Shown here one piece after another: positions 42,702 through 52,482 of a stretch of DNA of 64,000 nt. The stretch is taken from assembly GCA_019775845.1 (NCBI GenBank), contig JADQAV010000028.1, forward strand, positions 496,001-560,000, given 5' to 3'. The notes under the pieces were generated by a model. That model searched no databases and was not told the DNA's origin. It was given only the letters and a program-made list of their open reading frames with translations. Every line of letters begins with the position of its first letter. Positions within the stretch are counted from its first letter, which is position 1. The position numbers and the translations under genes are program-made. The DNA is from Myrmaecium sp. VS I D KN 1 (lineage: Eukaryota; Ascomycota; Dothideomycetes; Valsariales; Valsariaceae).

Positions 42702-43694
42702 ATGGCAACCGACATCAACCTCCAAGAAGTCCACGACGTCCTCGTCGAGGTCGCCGAGGAAGCCGGACGAATGATCACCGCCGCCGACCCGAGCTTGGGA
42801 TCCACGGGATCGAAGAAGAACGGTAAACAAAGCCCACCCTCTTCCCTTTCCCCCAGAAAAAAGCCTCAACTAACCCCCCACCCCTCCTTCCACCACCCAG
42901 CAATCGACCTCGTCACCGAAACCGACCGGGCAGTCGAATCCTTCATCGCCGGGCGTCTGCGCGCGCGCTTCCCGTCCATCGGTTTCATGGGCGAGGAGAC
43001 CTACCGGGCCGGCGACCGGCTCGCCGCGGACGGCGCGACCTTCATCGTCGACCCCATCGACGGGACGACCAACTTCGTGCACGGCCACCCGGCCGTCGCC
43101 GTCTCCATCGGGCTCGCCCTCGGCGGCCGCCGGCCCGCCCTCGGCGTCGTCCACAACCCCTTCACCCGCGAGCTGTACGCCGGGATCCGGGGCCGGGGCA
43201 GCTTCTACCGGGCGCCGTGGCTCGGAGACGGGAAGACCGCGCGGCGGTTGCCGCTGCGTGACCGCGGCGCCCTCCCCGGGCTGCGGGAGTGCCTCATCGC
43301 CGTCGAGTGGGGTAGCGACCGCGCCGGGAACGACATGCGGGTCAAGAGCGAGACCTTCCGCCGGCTCTGCGCCAGCCCGGACGAGGGCGGCGCCATGGTC
43401 CACTCGCTCCGCAGCCTCGGCTCCGCCGCCCTGAACCTCTGCGCCGTCGCCCGCGGCGACCTCGACTGCTACTGGGAGGCCGGCTGCTGGGCCTGGGACG
43501 TCTGCGCCGGCTGGGTCATCCTCGAGGAGGCCGGCGGCCTCGTCGCCGACGCCAACCCGGGCAACTGGGAGCCCCAACTCGACGGCCGGCGATACCTGGC
43601 CGTTCGGGGTGCCGGCGGCGATGTCGACAGTCAAAAACGTGTCGTGGAGGAGCTGTGGAGCAATGTGGCGGGCAGATTCGAGGTCGGTGCGTGA
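42702..43694 (+). CDS. Inositol-1-monophosphatase
   Basis: The open frame is 330 codons, but a 78-base intron at 42823-42900 (GTAAAC donor, CAACTAAC branch, CACCCAG acceptor) is in frame with no stop. Splicing gives 304 residues and joins GSKKN|AIDLVTETDRAVE, the family sequence. Metal-dependent phosphatase motifs are complete: GEE at 71-73, DPIDGTTNFVHG from 91, and WDVCAG with Asp240. The enzyme releases inositol from inositol monophosphate; fungal relatives such as the quinate-cluster QutG/Qa-x protein share the fold. No quinate genes are nearby, so a general inositol phosphatase is more likely. The coding GC content is very high after the intron. Confidence 0.93.
   Translation: MATDINLQEVHDVLVEVAEEAGRMITAADPSLGSTGSKKNGKQSPPSSLSPRKKPQLTPHPSFHHPAIDLVTETDRAVESFIAGRLRARFPSIGFMGEETYRAGDRLAADGATFIVDPIDGTTNFVHGHPAVAVSIGLALGGRRPALGVVHNPFTRELYAGIRGRGSFYRAPWLGDGKTARRLPLRDRGALPGLRECLIAVEWGSDRAGNDMRVKSETFRRLCASPDEGGAMVHSLRSLGSAALNLCAVARGDLDCYWEAGCWAWDVCAGWVILEEAGGLVADANPGNWEPQLDGRRYLAVRGAGGDVDSQKRVVEELWSNVAGRFEVGA
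42823..42900 (+). other. In-frame intron inside the inositol monophosphatase gene
   Basis: 78 bases, a multiple of three with no stop, bounded by GT..AG and containing CTAAC 29 bases before the acceptor. The translated insert (Lys/Pro/Ser-rich) interrupts the conserved N-terminal helix, supporting intron status. Confidence 0.85.
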
Positions 43695-44147
43695 ACTGTC
43701 TGTGAAAACATCAAAAGACAAGGAAAAAAGATGACAAAATCAGGTAGAGGTTTTTGAATTTGATTAGACCAACGAACGGTTCATCCACAGCCCCATATGC
43801 CGGCGATGACCAATAGTGAATAAAAATCTACAACGCGGGTAGAGACGGAGCTTCAAGATATAATATACAATAGCCGAGAACTTTTAGGTGGACCAGTCCC
43901 TGGTAAGATGTCTGCGCCGTTCGTGAAGTCGTCATGTCTGAAGAAAATGAAGAAGGAAACAGAAAAAGAGAAAGAGAAAGAAAATCCAGAAGTAGAGCAA
44001 ATGTGTGTGGGGTCTCCGTGGACCTCAATTGCTGTGCGCCGAAATACGCCTCAAAAATGCAGCCAGTGCCCGATCAACGCCGTTAAGAAATCCAAAGGTA
44101 TGCCTGTGGGACTTAGGACCATCGTCGGTCCTGTCCCAGATCTCCTG
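43695..44147. other. Convergent intergenic region
   Basis: 3' ends of the inositol phosphatase (+) and TBC (-) genes. No gene seen. Confidence 0.6.
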
Positions 44148-46814
44148 CTATGCACGTTCCCGGTGCTTCTTCCTGTGCTTCCCTCGCTTGAAGCCAGCCT
44201 TCGAGGCCGCTTTCCGCAGACCTTCCGTAGCGCTGCGCTTCCCCATCTCCGCGAAATGCAACTCCATCTCCCGTCCGCCCGTCATCCGGGCCATATCCTG
44301 TGCATGCATCCTCCTCCTCTCCGCACGTTTGAGGTCAATCGTCTCTTGACTAAGATGCCCAAACCCATTTCTGCGCCTGAAACAGGCCTCCATGAGAACG
44401 TTTGCGTCCACGAGCTTGCGCGGAATCGCCTGAACGACCTGAAAAATCTCCATGTGGTCGTTGATTTGTCGGATCTCGGGCTCTCCGAGCTTGAAGATAG
44501 CCAAAGCGATACGGAAAAGCGTCTTCGACCCCTCGTAGAATAACGAATCCCATACTCTCAGCACGGTCTCGATGGGTAAGTTGCCCACGAAAAGCGACAT
44601 GAACCATGAAGTGGTCGTAAGTGCAACCGTAGGCAACCGCGACGAGGCCGGCTTGTTCGGATTGAAGCCATCCGAGTTCGTCTGATCGTCGATCTTGTGC
44701 CAGATTGCCGGCATACTATCCCGAATGCATGTCATCAAGACACCCACATCGATGTTGGCTTCAAGAATTTTTCCGTGCGTACCCGGCAGATACTCGGTGG
44801 TGATGATGTCCAGCACGATGAATGTCTTCTCCTCATCCTCATCCATGAAGAGCAGGAGAAGACCTGCCAGGAAGTTGAGCGATTGACAGTATCCAATGCT
44901 GGGATTGTGAACAGCAAAAGCCTGAAGCACCCGTCGCAGAGCCCGTAGAATAGGAGTCTCCTGGCTGCTGCAAGGGCGCGTCGGCGTGGGGCACCCGCTT
45001 TCGTCCGTGGGATCCATTGGGGTGTCCGGTTTGAAGCGATTGTTGTCGGGGAAGGTGCGATGAAGGTCTCGTTCGATGAGGTCCCGGTCGACTTCGCTAA
45101 GCTTTCCTTCGTTAACCTGTTCGATCAACTCCCAATACAGGCCTGGGTGGGCTGCACTCCGTTCCGGACCCCCTGAATACCAAAACCATGCAGCGCCCCG
45201 CCACTCCGGCGGAATGCCTTTACGAACAAACCGTTTCACCTTGTCCGACCGAGGAGGGAACCGGTAAGGCTTCTTCGTGTCGAGGCCGTGGTCATTCATC
45301 ATTGCGTGCCACTTCTTCCGTCTGCGTTCAATGTACTGAGTGTACTGTGCATCCCATTTATTATATTCTTCAACGCTGATGTTGTGGGAAGCTTTCTTGA
45401 AACCATAACGATCCCTCGGAACTGGCGCAGATTGCTCCGGATCCCGGAAATTAGTAGAGCAGAACGAATGCGTCTTGCCGGCGAAGATCTGTGTGGAAGT
45501 CCGAGTGTGGTTATGCGTCGGAGGTTGGAGGACTTGCTTTTTAGGCGGGGATTCAGGCTCCAAGGGCGTCACACTCGCAACCCGTTTGTTGGGGCTCACC
45601 GGGCGGTAAGGCTCGAAACTCTCCTCGGCCGGCGCATCAGAACTGGGGCGAGGGTTCACTTGCGAAGCGTAGCCTTCATCAGAGACTTCATGAACGTCGT
45701 GGGAAATCTCCTCTTCTTCCGGCTCATCGTCTTCAAAACCCTCGGCGTACATCCCGATAAAATCTTCCGTGGTCATTCCTTCGACCTCTTCCTCCTCCTC
45801 CTCCTCCTCCTCTTCATCTTCGGACTCCATGTCCTGCGTAGCACTGCTTGGTATTTCGCTCACGGAGCTTCGTTTCGTGACAATGCTACTCCGCTCCGTG
45901 CCACTCGTGTCCACGAACCCAGATGATTCCGTCGTCCATGCCGACCGATAGCTAGAGCGGCCCTCGTCTGCAAGCATATCACGTATCATGAGCGGCTCGC
46001 GGCGTAACGAGCCATACCCGCTGTCCGTGTCTGCTGCGGCAGGTCGACCACGCTCCGGCTTGTAAGTGGTCGATGGCCCATAACGATGTCCTGACCTCAA
46101 TTCCCCTAAATTCGGTATCGAAGTCGAATACCTGAGACGACGGCCAGTCGAGTGGGGAAATGCCGATGACGATATGCTTTGGCCTCGTGGCCTCCCCTCC
46201 GGAATTGATGGTCGACGGTATGGCTGGCGTGTGGAGATGGCTGGCATGATGGCCGATGCTGGTGGCGGCATGTCCTTCTTCGGTACGTCCTCCATTTTCG
46301 CTGGAATGATGCTCAGTCCTCGAGGCAAGGCGGAGGAAGTGCGGGTTGTGGGTGGCGCCGGGTCCGGGTGCTGAAACTCGGTTTGGTGTAAAGGAGATTG
46401 TGGAGGAGATGCCACACGCTGTCTCAGTCGTTGAGATGAGCCTCTGCGTAATGGGAGATGTGGCTCTGGGATGTGCTGCGTCGGCGTAGCCGCCCGTCGT
46501 GTCGGCTCACTCGTTGCAGACGTAGGACTAGGGGCATGCTGTTGCGGTGCTCTGTGGGAGGGTTGGATGGACAACAGCGTGGGCTGAACCCGTTGAGCGG
46601 TGTATGCAGCGTATCCGCCACGAGAGGGTGAGTAAGAAGGGATCGACGTCATGTCATCGAGATCCGGAGGGTTGGAGGAGAGGGCAAGTCTTGCATGGAG
46701 AGCAGGGCTGTAAGGTGTCGGGAGAGGGCTTGGAGCAAGTCCGGAACCATTCCTAGTGTCGAACCGGGTCGGCCAATGGTCCCCTTGGACAGCCCGGGCA
46801 CGTCCGTCGATCAT
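44148..46814 (-). CDS. TBC-domain Rab GTPase-activating protein (Gyp-like)
   Basis: A single 888-codon frame. Residues 1-330 are disordered and Ser/Pro/Arg-rich, followed by an acidic run (EDEEEEEEEEEEVEG near 340). The TBC domain begins near 535 with GIPPEWRGAAWFWYSG. The arginine finger lies in DLIERDLHRTFPDN and the glutamine finger in IGYCQSLNFLAGLLL, both intact, so GAP activity toward a Rab/Ypt GTPase is expected. The order and the LFVGNLPIETVLRVWDSLFY segment resemble the Gyp3/Msb3-Mdr1 group, which acts in exocytic and endocytic trafficking. A basic C-terminus (KRGKHRKKHRERA) ends the protein. Met55 (MTSIPSYSP) is an alternative start. Confidence 0.9.
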   Translation of the reverse strand: MIDGRARAVQGDHWPTRFDTRNGSGLAPSPLPTPYSPALHARLALSSNPPDLDDMTSIPSYSPSRGGYAAYTAQRVQPTLLSIQPSHRAPQQHAPSPTSATSEPTRRAATPTQHIPEPHLPLRRGSSQRLRQRVASPPQSPLHQTEFQHPDPAPPTTRTSSALPRGLSIIPAKMEDVPKKDMPPPASAIMPAISTRQPYRRPSIPEGRPRGQSISSSAFPHSTGRRLRYSTSIPNLGELRSGHRYGPSTTYKPERGRPAAADTDSGYGSLRREPLMIRDMLADEGRSSYRSAWTTESSGFVDTSGTERSSIVTKRSSVSEIPSSATQDMESEDEEEEEEEEEEVEGMTTEDFIGMYAEGFEDDEPEEEEISHDVHEVSDEGYASQVNPRPSSDAPAEESFEPYRPVSPNKRVASVTPLEPESPPKKQVLQPPTHNHTRTSTQIFAGKTHSFCSTNFRDPEQSAPVPRDRYGFKKASHNISVEEYNKWDAQYTQYIERRRKKWHAMMNDHGLDTKKPYRFPPRSDKVKRFVRKGIPPEWRGAAWFWYSGGPERSAAHPGLYWELIEQVNEGKLSEVDRDLIERDLHRTFPDNNRFKPDTPMDPTDESGCPTPTRPCSSQETPILRALRRVLQAFAVHNPSIGYCQSLNFLAGLLLLFMDEDEEKTFIVLDIITTEYLPGTHGKILEANIDVGVLMTCIRDSMPAIWHKIDDQTNSDGFNPNKPASSRLPTVALTTTSWFMSLFVGNLPIETVLRVWDSLFYEGSKTLFRIALAIFKLGEPEIRQINDHMEIFQVVQAIPRKLVDANVLMEACFRRRNGFGHLSQETIDLKRAERRRMHAQDMARMTGGREMELHFAEMGKRSATEGLRKAASKAGFKRGKHRKKHRERA

Positions 46815-47412
46815 GTCGGCGGCGGTTGTGGAACGTCCCGCGTTCAGCTGGTTGCCTTCCCTTCAGTATGACGCACCAGGACCTGACTTGGAGAGATTCT
46901 GCATCCCCACTGTACCGGTGCGTGACATACGTAGACAGCGTTGGAATTAGGTTGGATGAGAGAGCAACCGGGGGTGTCGGTGGCGCGCGGTCACGATCGT
47001 CACGAGGAGTCGAGTGTTGTGATGTTGTTGTTTTGGTTGTTATCGCTGGGAGGTGTTTGTGTGTGTTATGTTGTTGTTCTCGCTCGAGATCAGGGCAGGG
47101 TCCGCGGTAAGGTTTTAAGGTTAGAGGGTATTTCAAAACGAGCGACGGCGCATATAAGATGACACCCAGACGATGGAGGATCGTTAGCGAGGGAAGAAGA
47201 GTGAAAATGAGCGTGGGTGTTAGTACGACGACGCGGATGTGCCAGCCATTGGGGACGGGGAGGATCTGAAGGAGGGTGAGAAGGAGTGCGCGGAGGCAAA
47301 AAAGAGCGTGGTGGTAGTGGTGAAGGATGGGTTGGGAGCGCGCGTGAGTGAGTGAGCGAGAGTGGTGAAGAGAGAGCTGGAATGGAAGCGAGAGAGAGTG
47401 AGAAAGCGGGTT

Positions 47413-47440
47413 GGCTTGAGGCTTGAGGCTTGAGGCTTGA
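47413..47440. repeat. (GGCTTGA)4 tandem repeat
   Basis: Four perfect heptamers in the region upstream of the TBC gene. Confidence 0.85.
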
Positions 47441-47747
47441 GGTGCTCCAATGGCTTGCGGGCTGTTGGTACGGGAGGTTGAGGTGCTAAGGTACCTAGTG
47501 GTAGTAAATGAGGTTAGGTCGGTTCAGGTAAAGTACGATGCGTCCCGGTCGGTAAGGCAGCCACATCCAGGCAAGATTATCGCAAGTGCCTCGCTCTCAC
47601 TGGCGCAGACGACGAGCTTTCTGGGCGATGCGGATGCCGGCGGGAGGTTCAAGTTCAAGTTGTTCAGAGTGCGATTTGGGTTCGCGGTGGTCCGTGTGGG
47701 CAACGGGGAAGGCGGAAGCCGGGAGAATGGGAACTCAGGTCGGAGCT

Positions 47748-47780
47748 GGGAGCCAACTGGGAGCCAACTGGGAGCTTCCT
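47748..47780. repeat. GGGAGCCAACT tandem repeat
   Basis: Two perfect 11-base copies and one diverged copy (GGGAGCTTCCT). Confidence 0.7.
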
Positions 47781-49881
47781 TGGCTGGGCTGCCCTGGCGC
47801 CGCCGCGCGCTGGAATGATGCACTGGCCGGGCGCCCGCCAGCTTAAGGTAGGGAGCCGAAATTGGATGATGATGCCAAACTCCCGTGTGGTTGACTGGTC
47901 GGTCTCGAGGTAAATTAGCCGCCCGAAGGCAGGTACCAAGTACCGAGTAGGTACTAGATAGCCTTGCCCCGTGCTATGTACTGTAGACCTGCTCAGCGAT
48001 GCGATGCGATGCAAGAGCTGCACCTCCGAACTCTTCGTGTATGTTATAGATATATACTGTAGAGGTACGGAGATATGTGAACGACTGTCGGCTCGTCTCG
48101 CATCTAGTAGACAGCTCCATGACCAACCTCTGTAACCTCTGTACGAACCGCTGGCCAACACCTTCTTCTTGTTCTCCTTCGAACTCGTCATGCACGTCAG
48201 ACGACTCCATTCTCACCCATCAACCAACCTCCCTGATCTCTCATTTTGGAAGCATGACATTAAAGTAAAAGATAGCAGAGGAAGCAAGCTCGTATATCTA
48301 CAGGATATTCCGAAATCAAGCTCGGCAATGCATACAAAGACCTTACTAGCGAAGCAAAGAGAAGGTTAAGAAGAAACAAAGTATTATATATCTATATAAG
48401 CAAAACCAACTGGAACCACCAAAAAAAAGAAGGAAAGCAGTCTCTAACACTCACCTCGTCGTCCACCAAACGACAGAATTTAACACCAAGCAGAAATACA
48501 ATCCAGAAGCAGAAAAAAGAAAGAAAGACTAATGCCGGACGCACTAGGGAACCAGTATAGACCTCAACCCAATCAGACACAGTTCGAGAATCACGGAAAT
48601 GAAGAGCGAAAAAAAAGGAGAAAAAGAAGCAAAGCAAAAGCCATCAACAACCACAACAGCCACGTTCACAGTCAGTCACAGTCACCAAAGCGGTCAGTGA
48701 GCAGTCAACCGTCAACGTATGTATCCTCGCAACCGGTCCTTCGGGCATCATCAGCAAGCCGCGCAAAGGCAAAAGACGACAGGAAGGTCCGTGAGCATGG
48801 ATACCCGCACGCCGTCCTCACGCCCAAGCAAGCCCTTTCCTCATCCTTGGGAGTGCAAAAAATCGGGGCGGGCCAAATCAAAGGGGTAGGGGGGGTGAGA
48901 GGAGGATCGCGAACGGGAGCGAAGACAGGGGTTAGGGGCTGAGGAAGGGGGGGAAGGGGTCGGTGTGAGATTGAAAGACCATGGCCGAGCGAAAAGAAGG
49001 AAAAGAAAGGAAGAAAAGAAAAATGACGTCGAAGGCATTCCTGCGACCTGGGCGGCATTTCCATCCTCCTATCCGGCGTCGGTGGACTGGGACATCCGTT
49101 TCATCTTCTTCCTTTTTCCTTTTTCCTTCGTTCCTTCGGTCGGGAATTCCGCGTTTCATCAAAGCTCGTGCCAGAACGCGCGACGGGAGAGAGGATGGTG
49201 GATGGGGCTGAAAGCGAAGAGCAAGCGCCTCGATCGATAATCGAACCCGGAGTCGGATCAGTTACATACCTACTCCTAGCAAGAAAGGAGGAAAAAACGA
49301 AGAAGGGGGGTGAAGAACGTTCATGGAAGGGGGTTTGGAAACAAGGGGGAAAGGGGGGGATAGGGCCAAGGCGGTTTTTTTCTCTTTGAAATCCCACCGC
49401 GAAAAATGCCTTGGACGGATAATACTCTCTCGTTGCGCGCGCCGCGAATAGAGGGTAGTGAAACCTCGTGAAAGAGGTTCGATGAGAAAACCGCTCGGGG
49501 CAAGAGAAATGGCTCGTTGTTACATCATCAGGTGTAAGACCTCTTCTGGTCCGACAACCAGGTGTTCCATCCAGAGTGGGTGTGCGGAGCGTTTGAATCG
49601 ATGCCGCGAATGTCCCTTTTTGGCAAATGGAATGTGTTTATTGAACTGATGTTGTATGACTCCCTGCTTGTCGTCGATGAAATCATCATGGTGACAGACC
49701 TTCTCCCACCCGACCTCGCCAAACGCCGTTACAAAGTGGTGTGTTTCATAATCGTGCGAGCAGTTGACGACAATTCCCAATGCCCCCCTGCAGGAAATAA
49801 ATCTTCTTATAGTCCTTCTCATCAACGTGACCATGCTCCTCGCGTCATCTGGTCGTTCAGCCCGACCTTGCGTAACCCCTC

Positions 49882-50507
49882 TCAGTTCTTCTGCGCGTAC
49901 TTCCGCACCCACTCCTTAGCCGTCTTCTCGAACTCCTTCCGATCGTTCTTGTACTGATCCGCGATGGCCGACTCGATCGCATCGTCCGGGTTGGGCTCGA
50001 TGAGCAGGTTCCGGGCCATGTTGATCACGGCCATGATCTTGTTCGGCGGCTTCCACTCGTCGCTGCGAAGCATGCCCAGGCACATGGAGCCCTTGTCATC
50101 GTTGCTAACGTTGGGGTGGTATATCTTTGTCTTGAAGCTCAGCACCGGCGGCTTGAACGGGTACTCCTTGGGCAAGGTCAGGAGGAGCTTGAAGGTTCCG
50201 CCCTACAGCAGCGTCAGCAGTCAGTTCGTCAACGCCATCGGGAGTGGCGCGGGAGGGCCGGGGCGCTTGCTCACAGCGTAAACCGACTGCTCGGGCCCGT
50301 CGATGGTGATTTCCCACCGGTGAATGTCTGACTCGTCCATGAGGCGGACGGACACGCCTTGCGGAGGCTCATTCGTGCACTCGGTCAACTCCTAGACGTA
50401 CTCGTCAGCTTCGTGCACTTCGAGAATCCTATGAGTGGGCTGTGATCACTCCAGTTGTTAGTTTACTCTACCTTGATGATGCGCTTTTGACCACCTGCAG
50501 AACCCAT
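49882..50507 (-). CDS. Ubiquitin-conjugating enzyme E2
   Basis: Exons 50507-50472, 50391-50275 and 50202-49882 give 157 residues with phase-0 junctions throughout. The UBC fold is complete: EITIDGPEQSVYAGGTFKLL, LPKEYPFKPPVLSFKTKIYH, HPN at 80-82, and the catalytic Cys92 in GSMCLGML. E2 enzymes carry ubiquitin (or a ubiquitin-like protein) as a thioester and pass it to substrates with an E3. The overall pattern and the KEWVRKYAQKN tail fit the UBC4/5-UBE2L3 neighbourhood. The MCLGML active-site context differs from the usual ICLDIL, so I do not assign a subfamily. Introns are 80 and 72 bases. Confidence 0.9.
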
Positions 50508-50915
50508 AATCTCTTTGATCTAGGATTTATGGTACGGCTAAAGGAGTTTCCGGGGGATACGGCACAGAAAGGCGTATCGCTTTTTGTGTTCGGAGATGTG
50601 TGAGCAAGTGCTGTGGTAAGATCTCGAGGGTTGTGTTGTCGCCCAAACTTCCATGGGCTCCGCAGAAAGGTTGTTGAGGCAAGCCCACTTTGTCCGCGTG
50701 TGACGTATACAACCGAACCCTGAACGCCCGACAACGAAAAATCGAGACCAATAAGCAACACAAGGTTTTGTTATATCTGACAAATCTACTAACATATGGT
50801 TACATAGTACATGAACCCCAGCCTTATAGACCATCATGCCCCCAGAATGAAAGAATCGGTAATGGAGTTTTCTTCACATTTACAGCGTTCCGATATTCCC
50901 CACCATGCCGTAGTT
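50508..50915. other. Intergenic, E2 to mL50
   Basis: E2 promoter and the mL50 3' UTR. No gene seen. Confidence 0.6.
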
Positions 50916-52088
50916 TTAAACAGTAATTCCACGAGCCTCCAGTTCCTGCTCAATGACCTTCCACCTCCCCACCGCCGTCTCCTTGTCTACAACGGTGACC
51001 CTTCTTCCGGAGAACTGCACGTTGGGCAGGTTCGTCAGCTCCTTCTTGGACAGCACTTCTTGCGCGAGCTTCCTGGCCGGCGGCGGGACGATGAGTTTTT
51101 CGGCGATCTTCCCGGCAGTGGTGCACTCCTGAATCGCCGGATCCGACAGTTTCTTCCCCGTAAGTTGCATGGCGCGCTTGACGACCTACGTCCGAATGTT
51201 AGCCTGGGCACGCCTGCGATTTTGAGGGGAGAAAGAGGAGATGGGGTAAACATACAGCAAATCTCAAATTCAGATCTTCCAAAGCGACGTTCTCCCAATC
51301 CTCCGGTAACGGCAGGTCGGGCCGGTATAGTTCCCCCTTCTTCATAGCCGGGGGGCTCTTCTCATCCTTCTTCATCCTCACATGCTCCTCGAGCGCCTTG
51401 TGAAGCTGCTCCCGTTGCTCGTCGTCCTTGAACTCCACCTTAGCCGCCTCCCCATCCGGCTGTGAAATCCTAACGTGCACGAGCTCCGTCGGCTTCGGGA
51501 GTTTGTCCGACGCCTTCGTCGTCGCGGACAGCGGAAGGCCGAATGTCTTTAGCAGCAGCACCTCCGCCAGCGCCGCCCGCACCGCTCCGCGAATATGGGT
51601 GGCCTTCATCCCGGTGACTTGCTTGAGGAAGCTAGAAGGAACAGAAAAGATTCGAACATCAGAACCCATGAAACAGAGGGGAGTGGGGCAAATTGCGGCT
51701 GCATGCGCTTCTCTCACCTAAACACCGTCCGCGGATTCTTCTCGTTCTTCATCTGCTCCACCAGCTCGCTCACCCGCACCAACCCGTTCCACGTGTTCGC
51801 CTTGACGTACTGCTCCGCCTCCTCCGCCGAGTACGTCCGCCCGTCGATCGTCACGCGCCGCGGACCCTTCTGCTTCGGCCCCTTCTCTTTCCCACCCTTG
51901 CCCGTCCAGACCTTCAACGTATCCGTAACGGACGGCGCGGCCTGGGCGGTCGCCGCGGTGGAGAACGACGCCGCGGCGGCAGTGCCCCGGGACAGGCAGG
52001 CGTAGCAAGGGGCGGCGGACCGGCGGGACGGCCCCGCGGAGGTGAGCAGGCAGTCAATCGACCGCTGCGCTGTCGATATTCGGCGCAT
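50916..52088 (-). CDS. Mitochondrial large-subunit ribosomal protein mL50
   Basis: Exons 52088-51718, 51631-51256 and 51185-50916 give 338 residues. The N-terminus (MRRISTAQRSIDCLLTSAGP) is basic with Ser and no acid, typical of a mitochondrial presequence. The core from about 70 includes RRVTIDGRTYSAEEAEQYVK, NTWNGLVRVSELVEQMKNEK, SFLKQVTGMKATHIRGAVRA and ALAEVLLLKTFGLPLS. The fungal mL50 family ('ribosomal subunit 39S') has this arrangement. The C-terminal exon carries PPPARKLAQEVLSKKELTNL and a TVVDKETAVGRWKVIEQELE helix. Introns are 86 and 70 bases and restore the frame exactly. The role is structural in the mitoribosome. Confidence 0.8.
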
Positions 52089-52482
52089 GTTGGGCGTGTT
52101 GATGTGTGTGGGGTGCTGCCGGAGACCGACAAGAGTTAAGAATATCCAGACCCAAACCGGGGCTTGGCGGGAAGTAACATGTCACGTGCGCGCCCGATAG
52201 CTTCATGGGCTGAGAGATGCTGGAAACAACATCACCACATACTCTCTCGGGTACTAGGAACCCTTTTTCACATTCTAGAAGAGAGAAACAGAGGGAAATT
52301 GTAGTATTATCCCATCCTCCCGAAGATAACATCCATCACCATGGTATTGTATTGGACCCATCCAGCAAAAAAGAAAAAAGAACAAAAAGAAAACAAAAAG
52401 AGAAAAGAAACCACAAACTCCCATGAAGCGCCTCATATATCTCAATACAGCATTAACCGATCATCTTTTGATCCATCCCCCT
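52089..52482. other. Intergenic, mL50 to TACC-like gene
   Basis: mL50 promoter and the 3' UTR of the next (-) gene; A-rich at 52365-52415. No gene seen. Confidence 0.6.

Larger units (their letters stand above)
46815..49881. other. Three-kilobase gene-free stretch
   Basis: Upstream of the TBC gene and downstream of the E2 gene. It holds tandem repeats at 47413-47440 and 47748-47780. Long ORFs without recognisable features lie at 48532-48942 and on both strands at 49520-49957. No transposon or RNA gene recognised. The TBC promoter and a long leader probably occupy the left part. Confidence 0.5.

Noticed and set aside
42870-43721. 283-codon minus-strand frame
   Set aside because: Antisense shadow of the GC-rich inositol monophosphatase gene, which has complete catalytic motifs.
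44148-46814. Plus-strand frames at 43908-44543 and 45288-45926
   Set aside because: Shadows of the TBC gene, whose frame contains both catalytic fingers.
48532-48942. 136-codon Ser/Gln/Lys-rich frame
   Set aside because: Low complexity, no splice or family support; left as part of the gene-free stretch.
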